DNA of 18,649 nucleotides from an uncultured Bacilli bacterium (GCA_944364005.1 CALVVW010000031.1:1-18649), one strand, 5' to 3'. Positions 8,408 through 14,347 are shown, counted from the first letter of the stretch. Numbers and translations are program-made. The notes: generated by a model from the sequence alone, not told the origin.

Positions 8408-9112
8408 ATGAAAAAAGTTGGATTAGAGTTTTTTACTAGTTTTTTCTATCTATTTATTGGATGCTTATTCGAGATTTTAGTTTTAAAGTGTTTTCCCTGG
8501 GATAATTTTTTAGTAGAGGTTCTTTTGATTTCTATGCTATTTGCTTTTTCATTTGCTATTGCGTATATCTTTGGTAACTTGCATGAAAAAATTGAAGTCA
8601 ATCCTATTTTTACATTTTCCCTATGGTTACGTAATCAAATTCCTGGAAAAATTGCCTTTGTTACTATTTTATCTCAGTGTTTAGGAGCAATATTAGCAGG
8701 ATTTGTTTTGTCCTTTGCTTTTCATGATGGAATTAGTGATATTGTTGCTGGTTACGGGGAGTTTAGTATGCTTAATGCTTCCCTGGATAATGTTATTTTA
8801 ATTGAGTTTCTATTTTCATTTATTTTAGTATTTTGTTATCTTACTATGAAAGATAAGAGCTTATCCTCTACATTATCTGGGATTTTATGTAGTTTACTTA
8901 TTCTTGTTCTTTTATTCTTTTCTATTCCATATACTGGAGGTTGTGTAAATCCTAATCGAAGTCTCGTTAGCAATATTTTTGTCAATACTGATTCTTTACG
9001 TCAAATATGGATTTATGTTTTAAGTTCTCTTGCTGGTACTGTGTTTGCTACTATCATTTATCACATTTATTATCAAATTAGTAATAAAGTATCTTTACAA
9101 CACTTTTCGTAA
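8408..9112 (+). CDS. Divergent MIP/aquaporin-family channel
   Basis: The 234-residue membrane protein has about six helices and the two half-helix loops of the major intrinsic protein family. The first box, normally H-x-NPA-x-T, is E-V-NPI-F-T (Asn65-Pro66-Ile67). The second, normally NPAR-S, is NPNR-S (Asn181-Pro182-Asn183-Arg184), preceded by GGCV. The pore asparagines, the prolines and the selectivity-filter-region Arg184 are kept, while the alanine of both boxes is replaced. Spacing of the two boxes and total length fit the family. The substrate (water, glycerol or another small solute) cannot be predicted because the selectivity positions are unusual. It is transcribed alone toward the tRNA gene. 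A distant homologue with altered function is quite possible. Confidence 0.72.
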   Translation: MKKVGLEFFTSFFYLFIGCLFEILVLKCFPWDNFLVEVLLISMLFAFSFAIAYIFGNLHEKIEVNPIFTFSLWLRNQIPGKIAFVTILSQCLGAILAGFVLSFAFHDGISDIVAGYGEFSMLNASLDNVILIEFLFSFILVFCYLTMKDKSLSSTLSGILCSLLILVLLFFSIPYTGGCVNPNRSLVSNIFVNTDSLRQIWIYVLSSLAGTVFATIIYHIYYQISNKVSLQHFS

Positions 9113-9135
9113 AATAAAGTGTCTATTTTTGTCAT

Positions 9136-9188
9136 CTTACATTTTGAGATTTGTACTTTTTTGTCTAATTTTTGTTTAAAAATGTAAG
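9136..9188. repeat. Inverted repeat between the channel gene and tRNA-Trp
   Basis: CTTACATTTT (9136-9145) is matched by its complement AAAATGTAAG (9179-9188) across 33 T-rich bases. It may act as a weak terminator of the aquaporin-family gene, as it lies just before the tRNA promoter. No gene is seen between 9113 and 9243. Confidence 0.4.
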
Positions 9189-9194
9189 TTTATA

Positions 9195-9223
9195 TTGAAA
9201 GTTTTTTTTGCATATGATATATT
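9195..9223 (+). promoter_or_regulatory. Promoter of tRNA-Trp
   Basis: TTGAAA (9195-9200) and TATATT (9218-9223) have a 17-base spacer. Transcription would begin near 9230, about 14 bases before the mature tRNA. This promoter lies outside the mobile part and belongs to the chromosome. Confidence 0.75.
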
Positions 9224-9243
9224 AGTAATGTCTTTAATGACAT

Positions 9244-9317
9244 AGGGGATTAGTTAAATGGTATAATAATGGTCTCCAAAACCACTGTTGGGAGTTCGAT
9301 TCTCTCATCCCCTGCCA
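9244..9317 (+). tRNA. trnW: tRNA-Trp (anticodon CCA), island attachment gene
   Basis: The 74-base gene folds into a full cloverleaf. The acceptor stem AGGGGAT (9244-9250) pairs with ATCCCCT (9307-9313), followed by G and an encoded CCA. The anticodon CCA is at 9276-9278 in the loop CTCCAAA, and the T arm is GGGAG-TTCGATT-CTCTC. The outermost pair of the anticodon stem is an A-C mismatch (9269/9285), a small oddity. The first 39 bases are repeated exactly, in inverse orientation, at 10754-10792, and bases 9272-9302 are repeated directly at 16624-16654. The anticodon loop is therefore the apparent crossover site of the neighbouring tyrosine recombinase. This is the only complete tRNA-Trp in the window. 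Confidence 0.96.
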
Positions 9318-9328
9318 TTTAGAATTAT

Positions 9329-9353
9329 AAGCAGCAGTGGTGCTGCTTTTTTT
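9329..9353 (+). terminator. Terminator of tRNA-Trp
   Basis: AAGCAGCA (9329-9336) pairs with TGCTGCTT (9341-9348) around GTGG, followed by TTTTTTT. It lies 12 bases after the tRNA 3' end. It is on the recombinase side of the crossover core, so it would travel with the tRNA 3' half if that module inverts. Confidence 0.8.
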
Positions 9354-9372
9354 GTTGATATGCAGGTGATGA

Positions 9373-9426
9373 CTTTTAAACTAGACCTATTGTTACCCTG
9401 GGTAGTCCTTTCGTCTAGTTTAAAAG
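9373..9426. repeat. Large perfect inverted repeat upstream of the recombinase
   Basis: CTTTTAAACTAGAC (9373-9386) and its complement GTCTAGTTTAAAAG (9413-9426) form a 14-bp perfect stem. The 26-base loop contains a second palindrome, TACCCTGGGTA. It lies 77 bp before the recombinase start, beyond the tRNA terminator, with no T run after it. It could be a recombinase or accessory-protein binding site, or an RNA structure in the recombinase leader. The sequence alone does not decide. Confidence 0.6.
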
Positions 9427-9502
9427 ATTTTCAATACTCTCTTCTTTCTCAGTTGTTTTGTTATATAAATTACGAAATATTTTAATTATAGGGAGGATTT
9501 AT

Positions 9503-10537
9503 ATGACTGAACAAACCATCAATGAACTTGCAGATTTTTTTAGAACATTTAAACAAGGAGAAACAAAACAACCACCGCAAAGTAATCTCACTTATGATGA
9601 TGCTGTGACCTACTTTTTTAGGAATATGGAAGTGCGAGGATTGGCAAGTGAGACTAAACATTTTTATAAGGACAAACTTAATGCATTTCGAAAGTTCTTA
9701 GTGCAAATTAAGAAAGTTCAAGCTTTAGAGAGCCTTACTTCTTCTGAACTAGAGTATTATATTGAAAGTAAGTATTCTAAGAATAAGGTTAATACTTTTA
9801 ATTGTCATGCAAGAGCACTAAGAGCTTTCTTTAACTATCTAGAAAGAGATGGTTATTTGATTGCCAATCCTGCTCGCAATGTTAAACCTAAAAAAGTTAG
9901 AAAAGAAAAAATCGATTACTTTACGGTAGAACAGGTGCGAAAACTCCTTACTTCGTTTGATTTACGCTACAAGTCCGAACTTCGTAACTTATTAATTGTT
10001 ATGGTACTTTTAGATACTGGTATTAGAAACAGTGAACTTGTGCGTATCAAACTGGAAGATATTAATACAAAAGAAAGAAGTATCTACATATATGCTACTA
10101 AGACAAATACTTTTCGCACCGTGTACTATTCGAAAGAAACAGAGAGAATATACAATGTTTATAGGCGTGAAGTTTTAAAAGGTGCAGAAAAAGGACCACT
10201 ATTTGTAAAGTTTCATCGCCAGTATAACGAACCTATTTTGGATTCACCTTTAAATACAGAAATGGTTTATGGACTACTTAGTCGTAAGGCAAAGAAAATA
10301 TTTGGCCCTGGATTTCGTATGAATCCACATAAGTTCCGTCATACTTTTGCAACTCACTTTGTTATTAACGGAGGTGACCCTTTTTCACTCCGTGATCTTT
10401 TGGGACATACTAATATTGAAACTACCAAGATTTATGTAGATATGTCTCCAAAAGATCTTAAAACTAAACACGCTAAACATTCTATTATCTCTAATATAGA
10501 AAATGATAGACAAGCTGGTGAGTATCATGAAAAATAG
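9503..10537 (+). CDS. Tyrosine recombinase/integrase of the tRNA-Trp island
   Basis: The start is ATG 9503 behind GGGAGGA; the upstream in-frame ATG has no ribosome site. The 344-residue enzyme has an N-terminal SAM-like core-binding domain (about residues 30-125) and a C-terminal catalytic domain (about 135-325) with the complete active site: R175 in DTGIRNSEL, K200 in the ATKT beta-hairpin, H276 and R279 in HKFRH, H302 in LLGHTN and nucleophile Y311 in TKIYVDMS. It should cut and rejoin DNA with a covalent phosphotyrosine link. It reads away from the tRNA-Trp gene, 185 bp downstream of it, and all nearby repeats share the tRNA anticodon-loop core, so that core is its probable target. Without a recognisable separate arm-binding domain it could also be a simple XerC/D-like inverting enzyme. 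Confidence 0.93.
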   Translation: MTEQTINELADFFRTFKQGETKQPPQSNLTYDDAVTYFFRNMEVRGLASETKHFYKDKLNAFRKFLVQIKKVQALESLTSSELEYYIESKYSKNKVNTFNCHARALRAFFNYLERDGYLIANPARNVKPKKVRKEKIDYFTVEQVRKLLTSFDLRYKSELRNLLIVMVLLDTGIRNSELVRIKLEDINTKERSIYIYATKTNTFRTVYYSKETERIYNVYRREVLKGAEKGPLFVKFHRQYNEPILDSPLNTEMVYGLLSRKAKKIFGPGFRMNPHKFRHTFATHFVINGGDPFSLRDLLGHTNIETTKIYVDMSPKDLKTKHAKHSIISNIENDRQAGEYHEK

Positions 10538-10703
10538 AAAGATACTCGTATATGAAGACTTTCATAATACTCCTTATCTTCTACTTAAAGGGAAATGGTT
10601 ACAAACACTTGGCTTTCATTTTCATGATACTGTCGAAATAAAGCAGTATAAAGATAAGTTGATTATAACGAAAGTAAAAGACCCAAATCTAAAAAAGATT
10701 TGA
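10527..10703 (+). CDS. SymE-like small protein overlapping the recombinase
   Basis: I choose ATG 10527 (58 residues), preceded by GGTGAG; a longer reading would start deeper inside the recombinase. Residues 17-50 read L-L-L-K-G-K-W-L, then GF, then a V-E-I/I-I-T strand pattern. This matches the SymE family core (LKGxWLxxxGF followed by V-x-V and I-V-L-T strands), which has an AbrB/MazE-like fold. Escherichia coli SymE is an SOS-induced toxin proposed to cleave or condense nucleic acid. The gene overlaps the recombinase by 11 bp, so the two are translationally coupled and probably form one function or one operon. It could instead be a DNA-binding helper of the recombinase. The family is likely; toxicity is not shown. 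Confidence 0.65.
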   Translation: MKNRKILVYEDFHNTPYLLLKGKWLQTLGFHFHDTVEIKQYKDKLIITKVKDPNLKKI

Positions 10704-10712
10704 GTCTTTTTT
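10676..10712 (+). terminator. Terminator of the recombinase-SymE operon
   Basis: AAAAGACCCAAATCT (10676-10690) pairs with AGATTTGAGTCTTTT (10696-10710) with one mismatch and a 5-base loop, ending in TTTTTT. The stop codon of the small gene lies inside the stem. Confidence 0.85.
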
Positions 10713-10718
10713 CGTCTA

Positions 10719-10792
10719 TGGCACCGCTTGCCTATATCGAACACCCAACGTAAGTTTTGGAGACCATTATTATACCATTTAACTAATCCCCT
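10719..10792 (-). pseudogene. Hybrid, non-functional tRNA-Trp copy (recombination junction)
   Basis: Read on the minus strand, this 74-base stretch has the length of tRNA-Trp. Its first 39 bases (10792 to 10754) are identical to the intact gene, and identity begins exactly at tRNA base 1. Its last 35 bases are only about 60% identical but keep GTTGGG, the T-loop GTTCGAT and a terminal TGCCA in register. The anticodon stem, T stem and acceptor stem no longer pair, so it cannot be a working tRNA. It looks like a tRNA 5' half joined to the element's own tRNA-like attachment arm at core GTCTCCAAA (10756-10764, minus). With the intact gene it forms a 39-bp inverted repeat flanking the recombinase module. 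Confidence 0.8.
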
Positions 10793-10808
10793 GTATGAGA
10801 TTAATCGC

Positions 10809-10837
10809 TTATAAAATATAGAACTAGCTATTTGTAA
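10809..10837 (-). promoter_or_regulatory. Putative promoter reading into the hybrid tRNA-Trp copy
   Basis: On the minus strand TTACAA (10832-10837) and TTATAA (10809-10814) have a 17-base spacer, and initiation would fall near 10802, ten bases before tRNA base 1. The boxes are imperfect. The location is what a tRNA promoter would need, and the sequence differs wholly from that before the intact tRNA. In the present arrangement it would transcribe a broken tRNA. Confidence 0.4.
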
Positions 10838-10856
10838 TTCCATGGTAACCAAGTAA

Positions 10857-11133
10857 TTTGGAGACGAAGTTCTAATTACCACAGTCCCGTTTCTAATAAG
10901 CTTTTCATGGTAGTTCATAATCTGTTATATAAATTACACTTATATTATACGAAGAAAATAATCTTTACACCAGTAAAATTAACATTTTTTGATGAATTTG
11001 GAGTACGAAAAAGTCATCAAAAAATTTTGGGCTTCGCCCGTCATCGGTTGGGACTTTTGTAGATTCTTCTTTTTAAAAGTATAGATAAATAGAAAGAAAA
11101 ATCAAAAGGTAATTTTTATCGTGTGGGGAAAGC
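10857..11133. repeat. Left inverted repeat of the defence cassette
   Basis: Bases 10857-11027 (171 bp) are exactly complementary to 16462-16632. Weaker similarity continues inward, with identical blocks at 11086-11107 and 11122-11133, giving about 277 bp in total. The outer end is the core GTCTCCAAA (minus strand, 10857-10865), and similarity to the other copy stops there. Between 10704 and 11167 I see only this repeat, the hybrid tRNA and the promoter-like boxes, with no convincing gene. A GGGC-TTC-GCCC hairpin at 11029-11039, followed on the minus strand by AAAATTTTTT, may be an extra terminator. Confidence 0.95.
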
Positions 11134-11167
11134 GGTTTTTTTATTTTTTATTTTATATCTTATTAAT

Positions 11168-11473
11168 CTAATGAAAAAAACTACTTTGTAGTAGTTTTAA
11201 TACATTGATGCTTCTATTATAGGATTTCTTTTCGCTAGCATTATTTGTTACGTTTACTACTAATTTAGTTTCACTAAATCCGTACTCATCTGTTGTTACT
11301 TCAAAAGTTCCCATGTTTACGTCAACATTTTTTAGAACTTCTTCCGTATTTTCACCACTTACATTATCTAAATCTTCAGATATTTTATCTAAGGATTCAG
11401 ACCAGCTACTTTGCAATGATAAAGTGATTACTATAGATAGCACTCCTAAAATTGCCTTTCCCTTTTGTATAAT
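11168..11473 (-). pseudogene. Remnant of a secreted or anchored protein, FxLYD-like
   Basis: An open frame directly downstream of the HEPN gene reads QKGKAILGVLSIVITLSLQS at its N-terminus, like the basic and hydrophobic parts of a signal peptide, but it has no ATG and no ribosome site. The available starts are an ATT at 11473 or a GTG at 11443 inside the hydrophobic stretch. The middle (TFEVTTDEYGFSETKLVVNV then TNNASEKKSY) resembles the extracellular FxLYD-type beta-domains of Firmicutes surface lipoproteins, which normally continue with I-x-I-E-A. Here the frame breaks after KKSYN (a shifted frame reads IEASMY then stop) and the sequence runs into the terminator. I read it as a degraded fragment left by recombination. 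A short expressed protein from GTG 11443 is a less likely alternative. Confidence 0.55.
11174..11198 (-). terminator. Terminator of the restriction-HEPN transcript
   Basis: AAAACTAC (11177-11184) pairs with GTAGTTTT (11191-11198) around 6 bases, followed on the minus strand by a run of seven T. It overlaps the end of the gene remnant. Confidence 0.65.
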
Positions 11474-11479
11474 TTTTTA

Positions 11480-12751
11480 TTATTTATTTAGTGAATTATT
11501 TAATTCTGAAATTATTATAATATATACAAAATCAGCTACATCATGTTCTATATTTTTAATATAAAGGGTATCATATGTTCTCTCTATTATAATATTAGTC
11601 AAATCGTTTTCTTCTATCCCATTATGTGCAAATTTATTTCTATTTTCATCCCACCATTTTATTACTTCACTATCTATATTTTTTGAAAAATAGCCATTAT
11701 AATATTTATTTAATAGATTATTAATGTTATTGCTTCTTTGACCTGAAGGATATTCACCTATTTTTTCTTTGTACCATACAATATTATCTATAGCTTGATA
11801 TGAAAAAAATAATGAACGAGGACCTATTGTTCGTTTTGCTTCCAGATAACTATAACAAGACCTATATAAGCAATTCTGCTTAGCGGGGCTTAGTTTTAAG
11901 AAATTATCAATAATTTCATCTATATAAGGTGGTATTTTTTCTCGACTTGTTTTGTCATATTTCTCATGAAATATTGATAAATCATCAGAATCGCCATAGA
12001 ACGTTTGGTTTGTGTCATCTTCAATTTTTATTTTTCCTATAGTTTGAATTATTGTATTTATAATGGCCTGATAAAAATCAGATAAGTTTATATAATATGT
12101 TTTATTGTTAAATTTGGCATTGATTATATATTCTGGAAATTTATATTTTATTTTTACTTTTTTTCCATTATTTTTAAATAATGGAGCACAATTTCCGGCG
12201 TCGATTTCAAAAAATTTTGTCTTATAATAGCCTACCAATTCATCACCTTTTATTCCTATAAATTTTATTAACCCTGAATTTCTCATCTTTTTATTTTTAA
12301 TACTTTCAATAATATTTTCTATATCATCAGTGATTGTCTCACATAATAAGTTAAATTCTTTTTTTGGAATTCTATAGATTTCCGATATGTCTTTTATTGA
12401 AAAAATTTTTAACCTTACTTTATTAAATTTCTTAATATCGATTTCAATAAAAACTGATATATTCATCTTTATTTTCTTTTTTATGTTGTCATCTGTAAAG
12501 CAGCGCATAAACACATGTGAATCACATATGTCTAAAGGAATGATATAACAAAAGTATTTATATTTTTTGTTTTTACTTTTATAGATTGTAGATGTACAGC
12601 TAGATTTACCTGTTTGAATATATTTTTCAAACATATATAATATACATCTTAACTCTATTAAATCGTATTGAAAAGAAAATTCCTTTAAATAAAATTCTTC
12701 ATTAAATTTATTTAGTATATAATTAATTGAAGAATCGGATGTATATTCCAT
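11480..12751 (-). CDS. HEPN-domain protein linked to the restriction system
   Basis: The 423-residue protein has no recognised N-terminal domain: about 290 residues of Lys/Ile-rich alpha/beta sequence. The C-terminus (about 290-423) is helical and carries RNKFAH (R371, N372, H376) in WWDENRNKFAHNG, the R-N-x3-H signature of HEPN ribonucleases, in an ApeA-like arrangement with an upstream helix containing SYQAIDNIVWY. HEPN proteins cleave tRNA or other RNA and often act as abortive-infection effectors. The gene follows the restriction gene by 36 bp on the same strand, suggesting co-expression; the ribosome site is weak. It is visibly more A/T-rich than its neighbours, a sign of separate acquisition. 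Whether it is a nuclease or only a HEPN-fold scaffold is not shown. Confidence 0.75.
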   Translation of the reverse strand: MEYTSDSSINYILNKFNEEFYLKEFSFQYDLIELRCILYMFEKYIQTGKSSCTSTIYKSKNKKYKYFCYIIPLDICDSHVFMRCFTDDNIKKKIKMNISVFIEIDIKKFNKVRLKIFSIKDISEIYRIPKKEFNLLCETITDDIENIIESIKNKKMRNSGLIKFIGIKGDELVGYYKTKFFEIDAGNCAPLFKNNGKKVKIKYKFPEYIINAKFNNKTYYINLSDFYQAIINTIIQTIGKIKIEDDTNQTFYGDSDDLSIFHEKYDKTSREKIPPYIDEIIDNFLKLSPAKQNCLYRSCYSYLEAKRTIGPRSLFFSYQAIDNIVWYKEKIGEYPSGQRSNNINNLLNKYYNGYFSKNIDSEVIKWWDENRNKFAHNGIEENDLTNIIIERTYDTLYIKNIEHDVADFVYIIIISELNNSLNK

Positions 12752-12787
12752 TTTTAATCACTCATTTCTATTTTTTATTTCATTATC

Positions 12788-14173
12788 TTAAGTTAACTCT
12801 TTTAATATTTCTTTCAAATAACTATTATTTAGCCAAAAACATTGTTTGGTATATTCATCCAATTCTGTTACTTTGTCTTTTACTGGTAATGGTAGTGTAT
12901 CATTTGCATTTCTACCATGAGGTCTTACATGGCATACTTCATTATCACTCATACCTGGAAAATTAGTTATTCTTCTTCCTCTTTCATCTATGTGATTTAC
13001 AATATTTCCAGTTTTAATTACTTCTCTTGTTTTGTCATACATATCTTTTACTTTTGAATCTATGGTTGATTCAGGCATATTCCATAATTTTATTCCTTTA
13101 AATACATACTCTTCATTTTCTTTCTTAAATATAAAAAACATATATTTAGTGGTTTCTAATTCTTCTCTTAAATCAGAATCTTCGAAATCGGTTTTTAAAA
13201 CTTTTTCAAAGCTAAAGTACGGGAAAGACATTGATTCAATAATATTTCCATTTTCTTCCATTCTAATTGTTTTTGGAATAATATTTGCTTTTTGAAACTC
13301 CTCTGTTTCTTTCAATTTTGATTTAACATTAAACATTCTGCTTATTATCATACTAAAGATATTTTTGGCTTTTGAATCGATATTTAATTCTTCCATCAAT
13401 TCTTTTTGTGTCTTTCCTTTATATTTATTAATAACTTTATTTATAAAACTATCAAATGTCTCTTCTTCATTTTTAAGAACTTTTTCTACATCAGTATAAT
13501 CTCCGATGTATTTTCTTACTAGCTGAGTCATGTATGAAGTCTTAAAACAAAAAGCTCTTTGTTTTGCTTTTATAGATGAGAAAGGTTGCTCACGTAATGT
13601 TTTAGCAGTTGCTCCTTTGGTACAAGCACCTAAATACATAGTGTCAGCTTCAGATATCTCATGTGCTTGCCCCTTCTTGATTTTATTAATGATTTTATTC
13701 CAGTCTTCTTCTATCTGTTTTAAATCTTCACTCTGTGCTAACTCTAATAATTTTTCATGAGTTATTTTGTATTCCTTTTTATCTTTTCCTGCTTCCCATA
13801 AATACCATAGAAGTTGTATTTTATTGTTTTTATACCAAAAGTGACTATTTTTAAAATCGTTTTTATATTCTGCTTCAAAATCAATAATATTTAGTACTAA
13901 TCTTTCTTTTGCTGAAAGTTGATTTCCTTTTATCTTTTTATATGGAGTAACTTTTAGTTCAATTCCAGCAGGCATAAAATCAGGTTCTGAGTCACTATTA
14001 TTATCTATTCCAAATAGATATTTTTCAATTAGTTGGCCTAGTCCTCCTTTATTTGCTTCTTTATCCTCTATTGTAACTACTTCTTCATTTAGAATATCAT
14101 TAAGTGATTTCCCTATTGCTGATTTTGCAATTACTTCTATTTCTTCTCTACTATATAATCTGCCTTTTTTCAT
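12788..14173 (-). CDS. Type II restriction endonuclease, Sau3AI family (predicted GATC)
   Basis: The 461-residue protein resembles Sau3AI throughout. The N-terminal MutH-like catalytic domain has GGLGQLIEKYLFG (E50), then PDFMPAGIELKVTP, giving D65, E72 and K74 as the D-ExK metal and catalytic set. Further conserved parts are SAKERLVLNIIDFE (about 87-100) and the block KKGQAHEISEADTMYLGACT with KGATA (about 166-190). The C-terminal half is the second MutH-like DNA-binding lobe. Sau3AI cuts before GATC and is blocked by cytosine methylation there; the same specificity is inferred by homology. The start is ATG 14173 behind AAAGGAGT. It diverges from the methyltransferase gene across 174 bp and is followed by the HEPN gene. 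Length and motifs look intact. Confidence 0.92.
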   Translation of the reverse strand: MKKGRLYSREEIEVIAKSAIGKSLNDILNEEVVTIEDKEANKGGLGQLIEKYLFGIDNNSDSEPDFMPAGIELKVTPYKKIKGNQLSAKERLVLNIIDFEAEYKNDFKNSHFWYKNNKIQLLWYLWEAGKDKKEYKITHEKLLELAQSEDLKQIEEDWNKIINKIKKGQAHEISEADTMYLGACTKGATAKTLREQPFSSIKAKQRAFCFKTSYMTQLVRKYIGDYTDVEKVLKNEEETFDSFINKVINKYKGKTQKELMEELNIDSKAKNIFSMIISRMFNVKSKLKETEEFQKANIIPKTIRMEENGNIIESMSFPYFSFEKVLKTDFEDSDLREELETTKYMFFIFKKENEEYVFKGIKLWNMPESTIDSKVKDMYDKTREVIKTGNIVNHIDERGRRITNFPGMSDNEVCHVRPHGRNANDTLPLPVKDKVTELDEYTKQCFWLNNSYLKEILKELT

Positions 14174-14187
14174 AAAAAACTCCTTTC

Positions 14188-14191
14188 GATC
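14188..14191. promoter_or_regulatory. GATC site beside the restriction gene ribosome site
   Basis: A GATC lies 2 bases upstream of the AAAGGAG ribosome site (14180-14186, minus strand) of the restriction gene. It is the third GATC in the 174-bp divergent region, together with those at 14238-14241 and 14284-14287. Confidence 0.5.
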
Positions 14192-14205
14192 TTGTTTTTT
14201 TATTC

Positions 14206-14233
14206 ATTTTATTTTAAAATAGTAATGGTCTAA
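14206..14233 (-). promoter_or_regulatory. Weak candidate promoter of the restriction gene
   Basis: On the minus strand TTAGAC (14228-14233) and TAAAAT (14206-14211) are 16 bases apart, about 33 bases before the start codon. The -35 box touches the first copy of the GATC-containing direct repeat (14232-14244), so the same site could affect both directions. Other A/T-rich choices exist. Confidence 0.35.
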
Positions 14234-14235
14234 GG

Positions 14236-14264
14236 TTGATCTTTTTTGTTAAATATTTTATAAT
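14236..14264 (+). promoter_or_regulatory. Methyltransferase promoter P1 with GATC in the -35 box
   Basis: TTGATC (14236-14241), a 17-base spacer and TATAAT (14259-14264) form a strong promoter. The -35 hexamer contains GATC, the predicted methylation target. It lies in a 13-bp direct repeat AAGGTTGATCTTT (14232-14244) that recurs 46 bp downstream in P2. Confidence 0.75.
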
Positions 14265-14281
14265 AATATTGTTAGAAAAGG

Positions 14282-14310
14282 TTGATCTTTCCACTTGCTT
14301 TTATTATAAT
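14282..14310 (+). promoter_or_regulatory. Methyltransferase promoter P2 with GATC in the -35 box
   Basis: TTGATC (14282-14287), again exactly 17 bases, and TATAAT (14305-14310) form a second promoter within the repeat copy 14278-14290. Transcription would begin near 14317, with the GGGGAGG ribosome site at 14333-14339. It is the promoter nearest the gene. Confidence 0.8.
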
Positions 14311-14347
14311 ATAATTGGAACGATATAACAACGGGGAGGTTTTATAT

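Noticed and set aside
9288..9485. Open frame beginning in the tRNA T arm
   Set aside because: It starts inside a functional tRNA, crosses its terminator and the large inverted repeat, and shows no protein-like features.
10622..10918. Minus-strand open frame of 98 codons across the left repeat, hybrid tRNA and recombinase terminator
   Set aside because: It has no ribosome site, its sequence reads through the tRNA copy and a terminator hairpin, and it exists only because the repeat happens to be open. The matching frame from 16571 in the right repeat has a different continuation after the core.
14315..14347. Upstream ATG at 14315 as the methyltransferase start
   Set aside because: It precedes the GGGGAGG ribosome site and coincides with the predicted transcription start of P2, and the added residues are not part of the methyltransferase motif I region.
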